The translations under genes and the position numbers were made by a program. A DNA stretch of 64,000 nt, from NCBI RefSeq assembly GCF_017812015.1, contig NZ_JADQTN010000002.1, positions 62,001 through 126,000 on the forward strand, in the 5' to 3' direction. Below the pieces are notes generated by a model. The model was not told the origin of the DNA. It did no database searches and saw nothing but the letters and a program-made list of their open reading frames with translations. This DNA comes from Pontixanthobacter sp. CEM42 (GTDB taxonomy: Bacteria; Pseudomonadota; Alphaproteobacteria; Sphingomonadales; Sphingomonadaceae). Shown here in pieces: positions 42,296 to 52,092 of the stretch; within the stretch, counting starts at the first letter, position 1, and the number at the start of each line of letters is the position of its first letter.

Positions 42296-42778
42296 TCAGC
42301 CCTTGATATGGAGTACGCAGATCAGCGTGAACAATCGGCGCGCCGTGGCAAAATCGGTCTCAACCTTGCCTGCGAGCCGCTCGAGCAACAGCTCTGCCGC
42401 GCCATTGTGCACACCGCGCCGCGCCATATCGATGGTTTCAATCTCGGCAGCTGTGGCCTTGCGAATTGCCTGATAATAGCTGTCACAAATCGCAAAATAT
42501 TCGCGGATCGGGCGGCGGAACCTTGCCAGACCGAGAATCAGTGTCTCAAGAACTTCCTCATCAGGCTGCGCGATAGCCATCGCCAACCGCCCATCCTGTA
42601 CCGCTAATTTCAGATGATACGGCCCCTCGTGGCCATTCTCGACCAAGCGCACTGGCTTGAAGGTGTTTTCCTCGATCAGATCGAAGATTGCCACCCGCCG
42701 CTCCTGTTCGACATCGGCATTACGCCACAGAATCGTGTCCTCATCCAGCGCAATATGGGCGATACGAAAATCAGGCAT
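42296..42778 (-). CDS. UPF0262 family protein
   Basis: This is a 160-residue cytoplasmic protein of the alphaproteobacterial UPF0262 family. The family marks are IAHIALDEDTILWRNADVEQ, ERRVAIFDLIEENTF and GPYHLKLAVQDGRLAM; the C-terminal helices (RRPIREYFAICDSYYQAIRK) are also typical. The start at 42778 matches the usual N-terminus (MPDFRIAHI). Function is unknown. It is the first gene of the leftward group with the GH25-like gene, cdd and ldcA, nine bases ahead of the next gene. Confidence 0.9.
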   Translation of the reverse strand: MPDFRIAHIALDEDTILWRNADVEQERRVAIFDLIEENTFKPVRLVENGHEGPYHLKLAVQDGRLAMAIAQPDEEVLETLILGLARFRRPIREYFAICDSYYQAIRKATAAEIETIDMARRGVHNGAAELLLERLAGKVETDFATARRLFTLICVLHIKG

Positions 42779-42925
42779 TACAAAGCCGCCTTCGCAGATA
42801 TGCAGGGGGTCGGGCAAGCCTTTCCAAACTCATCCCCACTATCCACAAGCAGCAGAGGCAAAGTGGCAGCCAAATATTTTTTCTGACCCTTGCCATGCGA
42901 CCCTCTGGCGTCGCAAAGAATGCCC

Positions 42926-44473
42926 ATGTCCGAAGACGATCTCCTAGTCCGCCCCGATGATGTAACCACCCCCGAAACAAAGGGTGACTTGCCCGCAGGC
43001 CGCACTTTGCCTGCGAATATCGAGGCAGAGGCCGCGTTTCTGGGCGCCGTCCTGATCGACAACCGCGTCATCGAGGAACTGCCCACGCCGATTCGGCCCG
43101 AGCATTTCTTCGAGCCAGTGCATCAGCGAGTCTATGACCGGATTTTAACGCTGCAAGATCGCAATGCCGTGGTCACGCCGGTCACTCTCAAACCCTATTT
43201 TGAAGCGGATGAGGCTTTGAAAGAACTTGGCGGGATTACCTATCTCGCCAAACTGACAGCAGATGGCCAGGGCCTGCTGGCCCCGCGCGAATTAGCAGAA
43301 CAGATCTATGATCTCGCTCTGCTGCGCGAATTGGTGACCGTCGGCCGGACGCTGGTGGAGGGCGCGCTCGACACTTCGGAAGATGTCGCCCCGATGCAGC
43401 AGATCGAAGAGGCCGAGGCATCGCTGTTCCAGGTTGCCGAGGGTGCTGCGGGTCAAAGCGAAGCATCAAGCTTCAGCTCTGCATCGCAAAAGGCTCTCGG
43501 CATGATCGAATTGGCGATCAATTCGGGCGGCAATATCTCCGGCAAGACGACCGGTCTGACCAGCATCAACCAAAAGATCGGCGGGCTTCACGATTCAGAT
43601 TTGATCATCCTCGCGGGCCGTCCGGGTATGGGCAAAACCTCGCTCGTGACCAATATCGCGTTCAATTGCGCGGATCGCTATCTGCGTGATCAGGCTGACG
43701 GGATCGATATTGAGGAATCCGTTGGTGCAGGCGTGGCCTTCTTCAGCTTGGAGATGAGCGCAGACCAGCTCGCCACACGTATTCTTTCTGAACAGGCGGG
43801 TATTTCATCAGAAGCCTTGCGGATGGGAAAAATCAGCCGCGATGATTTCCAGCGTCTCAGCTTTGCCAGTCAGCGTCTCGCCGAATTGCCGCTCTATATT
43901 GACGATACGCCGGCCCTGACCATTGCGGCTTTGCGGACCCGCGCGCGGCGGCTCAAGCGCAAGCATGATATCGGCCTCATCGTGGTCGATTATCTCCAGC
44001 TTCTTCAAGGCTCGGGGCGTGCGAATGACAACCGCGTCAACGAAATTTCCGAGATCAGCCGGGGTCTCAAAACTCTCGCCAAGGAACTCGAAGTGCCAGT
44101 GATCGCTCTCTCTCAGCTCAGCCGTGCGGTGGAGCAGCGAGAGGACAAGACACCAATGCTGTCCGATCTGCGCGAATCGGGCTCCATCGAGCAGGACGCC
44201 GACATGGTCTGGTTCGTCTATCGCGAAGACTATTACGTTCAGTCGAAAGAACCCAAACGTCCTATCGAAACTGACGACCAGAAAGTGCATGAAGCCCACG
44301 CAGCTTGGGCGGCGGAAATGGAAGGCGTATATGGCCTGGCCGAACTGGTTGTCGCCAAACAGCGTCACGGCTCAACCGGCAAAGTCCGGATGAAGTTCGA
44401 GGCGCGGATTACCAAATTCTCCGACTTGGCCGATGATGATCCCCGCGCGAGCTACGACAGCTCTATCGATTAA
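42926..44473 (+). CDS. dnaB: Replicative DNA helicase DnaB
   Basis: DnaB is the hexameric helicase of the replication fork. The N-terminal collar domain (IEAEAAFLGAVLIDNRVIEE) is followed by the RecA-like domain with Walker A (LAGRPGMGKTSL), Walker B-type strand (LIVVDYLQLLQG), SLEMSADQLATRI and the Arg-finger region near the end (VAKQRHGSTGKVRMKFEARI). At 515 residues it is slightly long; an extra stretch after Walker A (DQADGIDIEESVGAGVAF) is typical of alphaproteobacteria. ATG codons at 42920 and 42926 are both possible. It is a single gene, convergent with the phospholipase D-type gene. Confidence 0.97.
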   Translation: MSEDDLLVRPDDVTTPETKGDLPAGRTLPANIEAEAAFLGAVLIDNRVIEELPTPIRPEHFFEPVHQRVYDRILTLQDRNAVVTPVTLKPYFEADEALKELGGITYLAKLTADGQGLLAPRELAEQIYDLALLRELVTVGRTLVEGALDTSEDVAPMQQIEEAEASLFQVAEGAAGQSEASSFSSASQKALGMIELAINSGGNISGKTTGLTSINQKIGGLHDSDLIILAGRPGMGKTSLVTNIAFNCADRYLRDQADGIDIEESVGAGVAFFSLEMSADQLATRILSEQAGISSEALRMGKISRDDFQRLSFASQRLAELPLYIDDTPALTIAALRTRARRLKRKHDIGLIVVDYLQLLQGSGRANDNRVNEISEISRGLKTLAKELEVPVIALSQLSRAVEQREDKTPMLSDLRESGSIEQDADMVWFVYREDYYVQSKEPKRPIETDDQKVHEAHAAWAAEMEGVYGLAELVVAKQRHGSTGKVRMKFEARITKFSDLADDDPRASYDSSID

Positions 44474-44478
44474 GCCGA

Positions 44479-45651
44479 TCAGTCGTCGGAATTCAGACCT
44501 CGGCTGACTGTGTAGTCCACTGTGGTCACCAGGAACCATCCGAACAGCCATTTGAGTTCATTGAAGAATGTGCGACGCTTGCGATGCACTTTGGTGGTTA
44601 CTTCACGCGCACCAGCTTCCATGCCGGTGATCAAATCACGCATCTCTTCTGCCAGAACAGCGTCCTCGAAACGTAGCATCAATTCCAGATTGAGCCGGAT
44701 CGAACGGTGATCGAAATTCGCGCTCCCGAAATAGACCGCATCATCGACTACGATCAGCTTCATATGCAGCTTGGTCGGTTGAAATTCGAAGAGCCGTGCG
44801 CCGTGCTTTAACAGCACCCGGTACAATGCCCGCGACGCCGCGATAGTCGCTGCATTGTCAGACTTGCCAGCCAGCATCAACCGCACACGGCCCCGCTTGG
44901 CTATTCGCCAAATCAGGCGACGAAAGCTGCGCGGCGGCGAAAAATAGGCCATCGCCATATCCAGCCGCGATGCTTTGGCCAGATCGCGCTTGACCATCCG
45001 CGCCCAATTGCTTGGAGCCCGCGTCGGACCTCCAAGAGTCAGGCGCACCGGCCCCTTTCCCGGTTGCCAATCCTTGATCAGCCTGCGGATCGCGAAGAAC
45101 TGGTTTTTCGAATCGGACGCCCATTCCGCCAATTGCCCGAACCATCGAAGCAATTCGTTAACCGCAGGCCCCCGCATCTTGCAACCCAGATCGCACCACC
45201 CGTCATCAGCGGGCGAAGCAAAGTAGTGATCCGAGATATTGAACCCGCCGACCATTGCGGTTTCCTCATCAGCGACCAACAGCTTCTGATGATTGCGGAT
45301 CAGATAACGCCTGCTCCATTTCGGGCTGAACACTGCAAAGTTCCCACCCTCAGCTACGATAGGCTCGAAGAACGATTCTGGCGCATCGGTACCAAACCGA
45401 TCAACCAACAGATGCACAGCAACGCCGCGCGCGGCAGCCCGTGCAATTGCATCGCGGACCTTGGTTCCAGCAGCGTCACTCTGGAACATGTAGTAAAACA
45501 TCTTGAGCGAGCGTTGCGCATTGTCGATTACCTCAATCAGCGCGTCCAGCCGATCCCGGCCAGCGGGATAGAACGTCAGATCATGTCCGTTCGATTGAGC
45601 CTCGAACGGCTGCGCATCTTGATAGCTGTCATAAGGTTCGGTGCCGGGCAT
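44479..45651 (-). CDS. Phospholipase D-type cardiolipin synthase-like protein
   Basis: This 390-residue protein has two HKD catalytic motifs: RNHQKLLVADEETAMVGG near residue 140 and TKLHMKLIVVDDAVYFGSAN near residue 300, each giving one half of the active site that transfers a phosphatidyl group. The layout (DLTFYPAGRDRLDALIEVID, then two PLD modules) matches ClsB-like synthases without N-terminal membrane helices. A hydrophobic stretch near the C-terminus (LFGWFLVTTVDYTV) may anchor it. The start at 45651 (MPGTEPYDS) is the best Met before the fold; a longer frame upstream is antisense to rpoZ. It is divergent from rpoZ. Confidence 0.88.
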   Translation of the reverse strand: MPGTEPYDSYQDAQPFEAQSNGHDLTFYPAGRDRLDALIEVIDNAQRSLKMFYYMFQSDAAGTKVRDAIARAAARGVAVHLLVDRFGTDAPESFFEPIVAEGGNFAVFSPKWSRRYLIRNHQKLLVADEETAMVGGFNISDHYFASPADDGWCDLGCKMRGPAVNELLRWFGQLAEWASDSKNQFFAIRRLIKDWQPGKGPVRLTLGGPTRAPSNWARMVKRDLAKASRLDMAMAYFSPPRSFRRLIWRIAKRGRVRLMLAGKSDNAATIAASRALYRVLLKHGARLFEFQPTKLHMKLIVVDDAVYFGSANFDHRSIRLNLELMLRFEDAVLAEEMRDLITGMEAGAREVTTKVHRKRRTFFNELKWLFGWFLVTTVDYTVSRGLNSDD

Positions 45652-45778
45652 TAGATCGTCTCTTTGCGCTGCCCGCCCCGCTATCGCAAGGCCAATGCTG
45701 CGCGCAAATCCTTGACTCTCGCCACGCGTCTGCCTATTTGCCGCGTCTTCCCGAAACACTTGTTTTATCGGAGTGCCC

Positions 45779-46123
45779 ATGGCGCGCGTTACCGTCGAAG
45801 ATTGTGTCGACAAAGTTCCTAATCGTTTTGACCTTGTCCTGCTTGCTGCGCAGCGTGCGCGCGAGATTTCGGGCGGAGCAGAACTGACCCTTGATCGTGA
45901 CCGGGATAAGAACCCTGTTGTTGCTCTGCGCGAAGTCGCCGAACAGACGATCAAACCAAAAGATCTCAAAGAAAGCGTCGTCACCGGCCTGCAGAAAATT
46001 CTGCCCGATGATGAAGACGAGGCGGATGAGGTCGCATCGCTCAGCCAATCGGCAGAAGCATTGCGGATCACAGCGTCGGCTCCAACACGCTCGACATCGA
46101 TTGGCTCTGACTACGAGGGGTAA
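45779..46123 (+). CDS. rpoZ: DNA-directed RNA polymerase omega subunit
   Basis: Omega binds the beta-prime subunit and supports RNA polymerase assembly and (p)ppGpp response. The 114-residue product opens [20 protein letters not shown] followed by [10 protein letters not shown] and continues with [14 protein letters not shown], the conserved core. The C-terminal half is acidic then Ser/Thr-rich and variable. The ATG at 45779 is standard; a GTG six bases earlier is not needed. A terminator lies 37 bases past the stop. Confidence 0.97.
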   Translation: MARVTVEDCVDKVPNRFDLVLLAAQRAREISGGAELTLDRDRDKNPVVALREVAEQTIKPKDLKESVVTGLQKILPDDEDEADEVASLSQSAEALRITASAPTRSTSIGSDYEG

Positions 46124-46160
46124 GCCCTTCTCAAATTGGTCCCGAATAGGGGCAAGCGAA

Positions 46161-46187
46161 GGCCGCTCCTTGACGGGGCGGCCTTTG
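46161..46187 (+). terminator. Rho-independent terminator after rpoZ
   Basis: GGCCGCTCC pairs with GGGGCGGCC (nine pairs, one G-U) around a five-base loop, followed by TTTGTCGTTT. The T tract is interrupted, so strength may be moderate. It lies 37 bases past rpoZ and just before the ParA-like gene. Confidence 0.8.
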
Positions 46188-46204
46188 TCGTTTGGATTGG
46201 CAAC

Positions 46205-46942
46205 ATGGCAGTAATTGCGATCTATAGTGTGAAAGGCGGCGTCGGGAAAACAACCCTTGCTGCCAATCTCGCATGGTATTCTGCATCGACTTCCAAGCGG
46301 CGAACTTTGGTGTGGGATCTCGATGCGGCAGGCGGTGCGGGCTTCTTGCTGGGCGTCGATCCCGACCCTGCACTCCCCGCAGAGACACTTTTCTCCCGTC
46401 AGCGGTCACCACATGATTTCGTGCAGCAAACCGAGCATGAGAAACTCAGTGTCCTGCCCGCAGACGAAAGCCTCAGAAGCATTGATAGCTATTTTTCGCG
46501 CGTAGTCCGCAGCGACAGCTTGGCCCGGACCGCGGCGAAACTCAAAAGCGGCTATGAACGTGTAATTATCGACTGCCCGCCCGTGCTCAATTCACTCAGC
46601 CGCCAAATTATGCGCGCCGCCGATGTCGTGATCGTGCCGCTGCCGCCTTCGCCGCTTTCGACACGGGCGTTTCAGCTGGTTGCCGACGAAGTGAAAGCCA
46701 GCGGACAGAAGCACCCGCCGATGCTGCCAGTTCTCTCCATGCTCGATATGCGCAGAACGCTGCATCGCAAGGCGCGCGAGGATGCTCCGGATTGGCCGAC
46801 CATACCTTTCGCCAGCGCGGCCGAGCAATGTGCGGTGAGGCGGGAACCTGTTGGTACTTTCGCCCCGCGATCACCGGCAGCACAAAGCTTTGCTGGACTG
46901 TGGGGTGCGATTGAACGGAAACTCTCCCCGCGAGGCAAGTAG
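46205..46942 (+). CDS. ParA/MinD-like P-loop ATPase, orphan
   Basis: This deviant-Walker ATPase has 245 residues. The deviant Walker A is YSVKGGVGKTTLAANLAW with the signature Lys, the switch region is LVWDLDAAGGAGFLLG, and the Walker B strand is RVIIDCPPVLNSLS. Such proteins place chromosomes, plasmids or envelope complexes. There is no ParB, MinE or cellulose-synthase gene nearby, so the cargo is unknown. The start at 46205 follows the rpoZ terminator by 18 bases, which leaves little room for a separate promoter. The last codons are basic. Confidence 0.85.
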   Translation: MAVIAIYSVKGGVGKTTLAANLAWYSASTSKRRTLVWDLDAAGGAGFLLGVDPDPALPAETLFSRQRSPHDFVQQTEHEKLSVLPADESLRSIDSYFSRVVRSDSLARTAAKLKSGYERVIIDCPPVLNSLSRQIMRAADVVIVPLPPSPLSTRAFQLVADEVKASGQKHPPMLPVLSMLDMRRTLHRKAREDAPDWPTIPFASAAEQCAVRREPVGTFAPRSPAAQSFAGLWGAIERKLSPRGK

Positions 46943-46996
46943 GACTACACCGTTCGACCCCTCGACCGATTGGTCTGACCATTCTACATAGACATC

Positions 46997-48142
46997 ATGA
47001 GTGGGGATATTGGTGACATTTCGGGTGCCGTTGGCGACATCGGATTGGGTGCAGCGGCGGCAAAAGCGGTTGAACCCAGCGGCGATGGAGCCGGTACAGA
47101 GGGATCTGAACAGGCAGTCGGCAACGCCTGCCTAAACTGCGGCACCGCCTTAGTCGGCGAGCATTGCCACAGCTGCGGGCAGAAGGCGAAAATTCACCGG
47201 ACGCTCCGCGCGTTCATGCATGATCTGGTGCATGGCGTGCTCCATTTCGAAGGCAAGTTCTGGCGTACGCTACCGCTTCTGGCATGGCGTCCGGGCAAGC
47301 TGATGCGGGATTACATTGACGGCAAACGCGCGCGTTACGTTTCGCCTATCGCACTGTTCCTGTTCACGGTCTTTATCAGCTTCGCCCTCTTCAGCATTTC
47401 GGGCGGCTTCGGAAAAATTGAACCAGAGGTAGATCCGGCCTCAATCGAGCAATTGCAGAAGAACCTGGTTGAAGCTGACGAAACGATCGCGTTCAAACGC
47501 AAACAAATTGCGGAGGCCCGAGAGCGGGGCGAACCCGTCGACGAACTCGAATTGGAGCTGAGCGCTGATGAACAAGGCCGCGAGCTATTGCGACAATTGA
47601 TCAATGCTACGGCAATTGACGATCCATCAATACCGTCGGCGGCATCACAATCGGACAGCGACGCATTGGCCGAAAATGCACTCAATTCCGGCCAGACTCT
47701 TAGTTCCGACAATGTTGGTGAATGGATCGGTGATACATTGAGTAGTGCCGCGAGCAATCCCGGGTTGCTCGTCTACAAATTGCAGACAAATGCATATAAG
47801 TTGAGCTGGTTGCTGATACCGCTGAGCTTACCCTTTGTCTGGATCCTCTTTCCCTTCAGCCGCAGATTCCGGATGTATGATCACACCGTATTTGTGACCT
47901 ATTCGATCAGCTTTATGATGATGCTTGCAGTCTTCCTATCGGTCGGAATAGCATTCCAATTCTGGCCACTGATTGCGGCGCCGCTCCTCTACGCCCCGTT
48001 TCATCTCTACCGCTCGCTGAAGGGAAGCTACGGTCTCAGCCGGTTTGGTGCCCTTTGGCGGATGGTCATTTTGTCCATTGGTATCTGGGCCTCGCTGCTG
48101 CTGTTTATGATAATCATGATGACAATCGTGATTTCGGCTTAG
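46997..48142 (+). CDS. DUF3667 zinc-ribbon membrane protein
   Basis: This 381-residue protein has a Gly/Ala-rich N-terminus, a zinc ribbon (CLNCG near residue 45 and CHSCGQ near 57), the DUF3667 core (RTLRAFMHDLVHGVLHFEGK, YIDGKRARYVSPIALFLF) and about five membrane helices. Between the first and second helices lies an acidic, coiled-coil-like stretch of about 110 residues (roughly 135-245). DUF3667 proteins are of unknown function. It follows the ParA-like gene by 54 bases, in the same direction. Confidence 0.88.
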   Translation: MSGDIGDISGAVGDIGLGAAAAKAVEPSGDGAGTEGSEQAVGNACLNCGTALVGEHCHSCGQKAKIHRTLRAFMHDLVHGVLHFEGKFWRTLPLLAWRPGKLMRDYIDGKRARYVSPIALFLFTVFISFALFSISGGFGKIEPEVDPASIEQLQKNLVEADETIAFKRKQIAEARERGEPVDELELELSADEQGRELLRQLINATAIDDPSIPSAASQSDSDALAENALNSGQTLSSDNVGEWIGDTLSSAASNPGLLVYKLQTNAYKLSWLLIPLSLPFVWILFPFSRRFRMYDHTVFVTYSISFMMMLAVFLSVGIAFQFWPLIAAPLLYAPFHLYRSLKGSYGLSRFGALWRMVILSIGIWASLLLFMIIMMTIVISA

Positions 48143-48173
48143 GCTATCGCGTGTTGAACGGCGCACTCTGAGA

Positions 48174-49148
48174 ATGGACTTCCTACACCGAGCCGATATC
48201 GTCACAGGCAACACGCAGATTGTTGAAACAACAATCGACGCGCTGCGCAGCGCGACCTTCTTAGACGGGCGCGAGAAGTTCTGGACTACGGCGCGCGTTG
48301 AAGAACAAACATTCGCTGATCACACGGATGGACCCGCGCCGGATTTCCTGTTCCACTTCGGCTTTTGCGGATCGACTTTTCTGGCAAAGGCGCTCGATCA
48401 AACCGGCGCTTGCCTCGCGCTGAAAGAACCGCAATGTCTGACCGATATCGCCAGTCAGCAGGCCGTGTTGGTGCAACAAGGCGTTCAAGCGCGGTTAGCA
48501 GAGGGACTGAGTTTCGCTCTTGTAGAGATGAGCACGACATCATCCGAAGAGACAATCCTCATCAAGCCATCCAATTGGGTCAATGGATTGTTACCACTAC
48601 TTGCTCGCCGGCCTGATGCCGGCAGAGCGGTATTTCTTTCGATGAAACTGCGGAGCTATTTGCGCGCAACTTTCCGTGGGGGGCGTGATCGCCTGGCATT
48701 CTGCTCACGTTTGGCATCGCTTATTGCTCACGAGATCAGCGATGGGCCTGATCGCTTGGAGGAAGCCATTGCAATGAGCACAGATCCGTTGGATCAGGCT
48801 GCCAATATTGTCGCGTTCCTTCACGCAGCCCAGACTGCTTTATTTGATGATGCGATCGCGCAAGGCCAATGGCGCAATGTGATCCAGTTTGATTACAGCG
48901 AGATTGTCGAAGATCCGCAGGCGGCTATCACTCGCGCCGCCGAAACGCTCAATTTGCCAGCGGAATCTGCAGAGGGCGACCAACTCGCGAACCGACACGC
49001 GAAAGATGAGCGGCGTTCATTCTCCCATGATGCGCGGTCCGAGCAGGACAATGAGGTCGAGCGCTTTCATGCCAAGCGGTTTGATGCAGTTGAAAAGTGG
49101 GCAGCGACGTTGGAGCTTAGCGTGGTATCGCCACCAGCTAACGCCTGA
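48174..49148 (+). CDS. Sulfotransferase-like P-loop protein
   Basis: This 324-residue protein has the sulfotransferase-type P-loop HFGFCGSTFLAKALDQTG, followed by LKEPQCLTDI and a later ILIKPSNWVNG, the usual places for 3'-phosphoadenosine-5'-phosphosulfate contacts. The middle region (LSMKLRSYLRATFRGGRDRL) fits the 3'-phosphate site, and FDYSEIVEDPQAAITRAAET is the typical C-terminal helix start. The substrate is unknown. Its end overlaps the convergent 2OG-oxygenase gene by 11 bases. Confidence 0.75.
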   Translation: MDFLHRADIVTGNTQIVETTIDALRSATFLDGREKFWTTARVEEQTFADHTDGPAPDFLFHFGFCGSTFLAKALDQTGACLALKEPQCLTDIASQQAVLVQQGVQARLAEGLSFALVEMSTTSSEETILIKPSNWVNGLLPLLARRPDAGRAVFLSMKLRSYLRATFRGGRDRLAFCSRLASLIAHEISDGPDRLEEAIAMSTDPLDQAANIVAFLHAAQTALFDDAIAQGQWRNVIQFDYSEIVEDPQAAITRAAETLNLPAESAEGDQLANRHAKDERRSFSHDARSEQDNEVERFHAKRFDAVEKWAATLELSVVSPPANA

Positions 49149-49851
49149 GCCAGCCGGTGATCGAGTAACGGCGATTGGCAGCCGAGCGAGTGACTTCAGT
49201 GACGCTGTGACGTTGCGGGACACGAAAAATGTTGAGCCGGTTGAAGCCCGGAACAAGCGCGCGCGACGCGTCCTCATTACCGAGGTGGAAGGCAAGCAGC
49301 CCGCCCCATTCAAGGCGCCATTTGGGCGTCAGGCCCAGCACATAGGCAGCCTCACGCCCCTTGCCCGCGACATCATCATCGTGACCCGTTAGAAAATCGC
49401 CAGGCGAGTATGCCGTCGCCTGTGCATCGGCGAACTGAATATGAGGGCAACGGGTGACCGTGCGCAGGAATTCTCGCGGCTCTCCGCTCGACCACCAGCG
49501 CGCAAACTTGGCCAGCATGTCGCTACTTTTGCGCCTCTCGTCATCATTGTCCGGCACACGAATTGTCTCATAGCGATATTGGAAGTCGTACCGGGCACCG
49601 GCATAGACAGCTTTATCGAGTTCTTCACGTTGGCGCTCGGTCAGATTGGAACGTGTAGCGCGGTCAAGCTCGACCAGCTTTTCACCGCTATTGATGACCT
49701 GCACCCAGTCATTGCGAGCGCGCAGCAGATTGTGCAGCTCGGCGGCACTCGCCTCATCCAGAATGGGGGCAATCGATAGTACGCCCGTTCGCGCAAATTC
49801 CTCGGCGAGTTCATCCGGATCGTGACGCAGATTGAGAGCAAAGGTGGTCAT
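49138..49851 (-). CDS. 2-oxoglutarate/Fe(II)-dependent oxygenase (prolyl 4-hydroxylase-like)
   Basis: This 237-residue protein shows the double-stranded beta-helix with iron ligands His and Asp in FLTGHDDDVAGKGREAAYVL and the second His in FRVPQRHSVTEV, followed by RRYSITGWLRR, whose Arg should bind 2-oxoglutarate. LEWGGLLAFH lies between. The start at 49851 gives MTTFALNL. It resembles bacterial prolyl-hydroxylase-domain enzymes; the target is unknown. The stop lies inside the convergent sulfotransferase-like gene. Confidence 0.9.
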   Translation of the reverse strand: MTTFALNLRHDPDELAEEFARTGVLSIAPILDEASAAELHNLLRARNDWVQVINSGEKLVELDRATRSNLTERQREELDKAVYAGARYDFQYRYETIRVPDNDDERRKSSDMLAKFARWWSSGEPREFLRTVTRCPHIQFADAQATAYSPGDFLTGHDDDVAGKGREAAYVLGLTPKWRLEWGGLLAFHLGNEDASRALVPGFNRLNIFRVPQRHSVTEVTRSAANRRYSITGWLRR

Positions 49852-50052
49852 ATGACGCACCTGCCACTTGGCTCAACCCATTCTATATCCAGTCCAAAAC
49901 TCACGCGCGTCCTCCGCTGACACGGTGGATATCAAGCGATAGGGCTGCGTACGCTACAGGGCGTTCGACGGGTGTCGAAGTGAGAGAGACAAGCTACATA
50001 CGAGACTCGGCGAACGTAGTGACAGGCACTCCGTCGGTGCGCGAATGTACTA

Positions 50053-52002
50053 TTACGCGCCTTGCGGAGCCTCGCCGCCCGATCCGCCGAATTTCTTGCC
50101 AGCTTTGGGAATAGACGATCCGGCGACCGGTTTCACTGAACCCGGGCCAGACGGCTTGTCGGGACGGTCAAACTTGCCGGTCTCTAGCAATTGATCGATT
50201 TCATCACCGCTCAAAGTCTCATATTCGAGCATCGCCTGAGCCAGCAAATGGAGCTTGTCCTCTTGCTCTTTCAAAATGGTCTCAGCGCGATTCAATCCGC
50301 CTTCAACCAGCGATTTAATCTCTGCATCGATCAGCTTGTTGGTTTCCGCGCCAGCCATCGTCCGCTGGGTCGAGCCCATGCCGAGATAGCCTTCTTGGCT
50401 TGCTTCATATTGAAGCGGGCCAAGCTTGTCGGACATGCCCCATTTGGTAACCATGCTACGCGCCAGATCGGTCGCATATTGAATATCCGACGACGCACCG
50501 CTCGACACCTTATCGTGACCGAAGATGATTTCCTCAGCGACGCGGCCACCCATTGCAACCGCGAGGTTCGCATGCATTTTGTCGCGGTGATACGAATAAT
50601 TGTCCCGCTCAGGCAGACGCATAACCATACCCAGCGCACGGCCGCGCGGGATGATCGTTGCCTTATGGATCGGATCGGATGCAGGCTCGTTCACAGACAC
50701 CAGCGCGTGACCGGCTTCGTGATAAGCGGTCATCTTTTTCTCATCGTCGGTCATGACCATGCTGCGGCGTTCGGTGCCCATCATGACCTTGTCCTTGGCG
50801 TCTTCAAATTCCTGCATCGCAACAAGGCGCTTATTGCGGCGCGCAGCCAGCAATGCAGCTTCGTTAACGAGGTTCGCCAGATCAGCGCCCGAGAAGCCGG
50901 GTGTACCACGCGCAATCGTGCGCGGGTTTACGTCAGGTGCCAGCGGAACTTTCTTCATATGCACACCGAGGATTTTCTCACGTCCGTCAATGTCCGGAAT
51001 CGGAACCACAACCTGACGGTCGAAACGGCCCGGACGCAGCAACGCAGGGTCCAGAACGTCCGGACGGTTGGTCGCCGCAACGATGATGATGCCTTCATTG
51101 GCTTCAAAACCATCCATCTCGACCAGCAGCTGGTTCAATGTCTGCTCACGCTCATCGTTGGAGTTGCCAATGCCGTTGCCGCGATGGCGGCCCACGGCGT
51201 CGATCTCGTCAATAAACACAATACACGGCGCGTTTTTCTTCGCTTGCTCGAACATGTCGCGGACACGGCTGGCGCCGACACCAACGAACATCTCGACAAA
51301 GTCGGAACCCGAAATGGTGAAGAATGGCACGCCAGCTTCACCAGCAATAGCGCGCGCCAGAAGCGTCTTACCCGTACCCGGCGAACCGACCAGCAATGCG
51401 CCCTTGGGAATCTGACCGCCAAGTTTGGAGAAACGCTGCGGATCTTTGAGGAACTCAACTACTTCCTCCAATTCTTCGCGCGCTTCGTCGATTCCAGCCA
51501 CGTCTTCAAACGTCACTTTGCCCTGACGCTCTGTCAGAAGCTTGGCCTTCGATTTGCCAAAGCCCATCGCACCGCCCGCTCCGCCGCCCTTCTGCACCTG
51601 ACGCAGAGCAAAGAACGCGATGCCGAGGATCAGCAGGAACGGCAGGGACTGGATCAGAACCAACAATAGCGGGTTGGTAGTCTCACGCGGAGCGCCGGAG
51701 TAGCGCACATTCTGCTCCTCGAGCAGCTCAGCAAGGCCGGGATCGCTCCCAACAGGAACTGTGCTAAACAGCTCACCATTCTTGAGCTTACCAGTGATCT
51801 TGTCAGGGCCGATTTGAACTTGCTCAACAGACCCTTCAGCAACCTTATCGCGGAAACCCGAATAATCGATCTGCTGCGCGGTTGGCTGCCCGGCATTGCC
51901 AAACATGGTCACTACCAACAGCAGCGCCATAAAAATGCCGCCCCATACCATCAGGCTTTTGATCCACGGGTTGGGCTGTTGCGGTTCGTTTTCGTCGTTC
52001 AT
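50053..52002 (-). CDS. ftsH: ATP-dependent zinc metalloprotease FtsH
   Basis: FtsH is the membrane-bound hexameric AAA+ protease that removes damaged membrane proteins and short-lived regulators. Two membrane helices flank the periplasmic domain ([15 protein letters not shown] and [20 protein letters not shown]). The AAA domain has Walker A as [14 protein letters not shown] (Ser where Pro is usual), Walker [12 protein letters not shown], the pore loop FVEMFVGVG and the SRH. The zinc site is [10 protein letters not shown], with a third ligand Asp further on. A Gly/Pro-rich tail ends the 649-residue protein. The 192-base gap past its stop has no clear feature. Confidence 0.98.
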   Translation of the reverse strand: MNDENEPQQPNPWIKSLMVWGGIFMALLLVVTMFGNAGQPTAQQIDYSGFRDKVAEGSVEQVQIGPDKITGKLKNGELFSTVPVGSDPGLAELLEEQNVRYSGAPRETTNPLLLVLIQSLPFLLILGIAFFALRQVQKGGGAGGAMGFGKSKAKLLTERQGKVTFEDVAGIDEAREELEEVVEFLKDPQRFSKLGGQIPKGALLVGSPGTGKTLLARAIAGEAGVPFFTISGSDFVEMFVGVGASRVRDMFEQAKKNAPCIVFIDEIDAVGRHRGNGIGNSNDEREQTLNQLLVEMDGFEANEGIIIVAATNRPDVLDPALLRPGRFDRQVVVPIPDIDGREKILGVHMKKVPLAPDVNPRTIARGTPGFSGADLANLVNEAALLAARRNKRLVAMQEFEDAKDKVMMGTERRSMVMTDDEKKMTAYHEAGHALVSVNEPASDPIHKATIIPRGRALGMVMRLPERDNYSYHRDKMHANLAVAMGGRVAEEIIFGHDKVSSGASSDIQYATDLARSMVTKWGMSDKLGPLQYEASQEGYLGMGSTQRTMAGAETNKLIDAEIKSLVEGGLNRAETILKEQEDKLHLLAQAMLEYETLSGDEIDQLLETGKFDRPDKPSGPGSVKPVAGSSIPKAGKKFGGSGGEAPQGA

Positions 52003-52092
52003 CGGCGAGGGTTCCTTTTCACCGGTCTAATGTAGGGTTCGATAGGTGAATGGCAAGATAACACTCTCATTGCCTATCACGGGGAATTCCGA

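Noticed and set aside
50191-51669. A 492-codon open frame on the plus strand
   Set aside because: It is antisense to ftsH, whose own frame is certain; the translated product has no recognisable fold.
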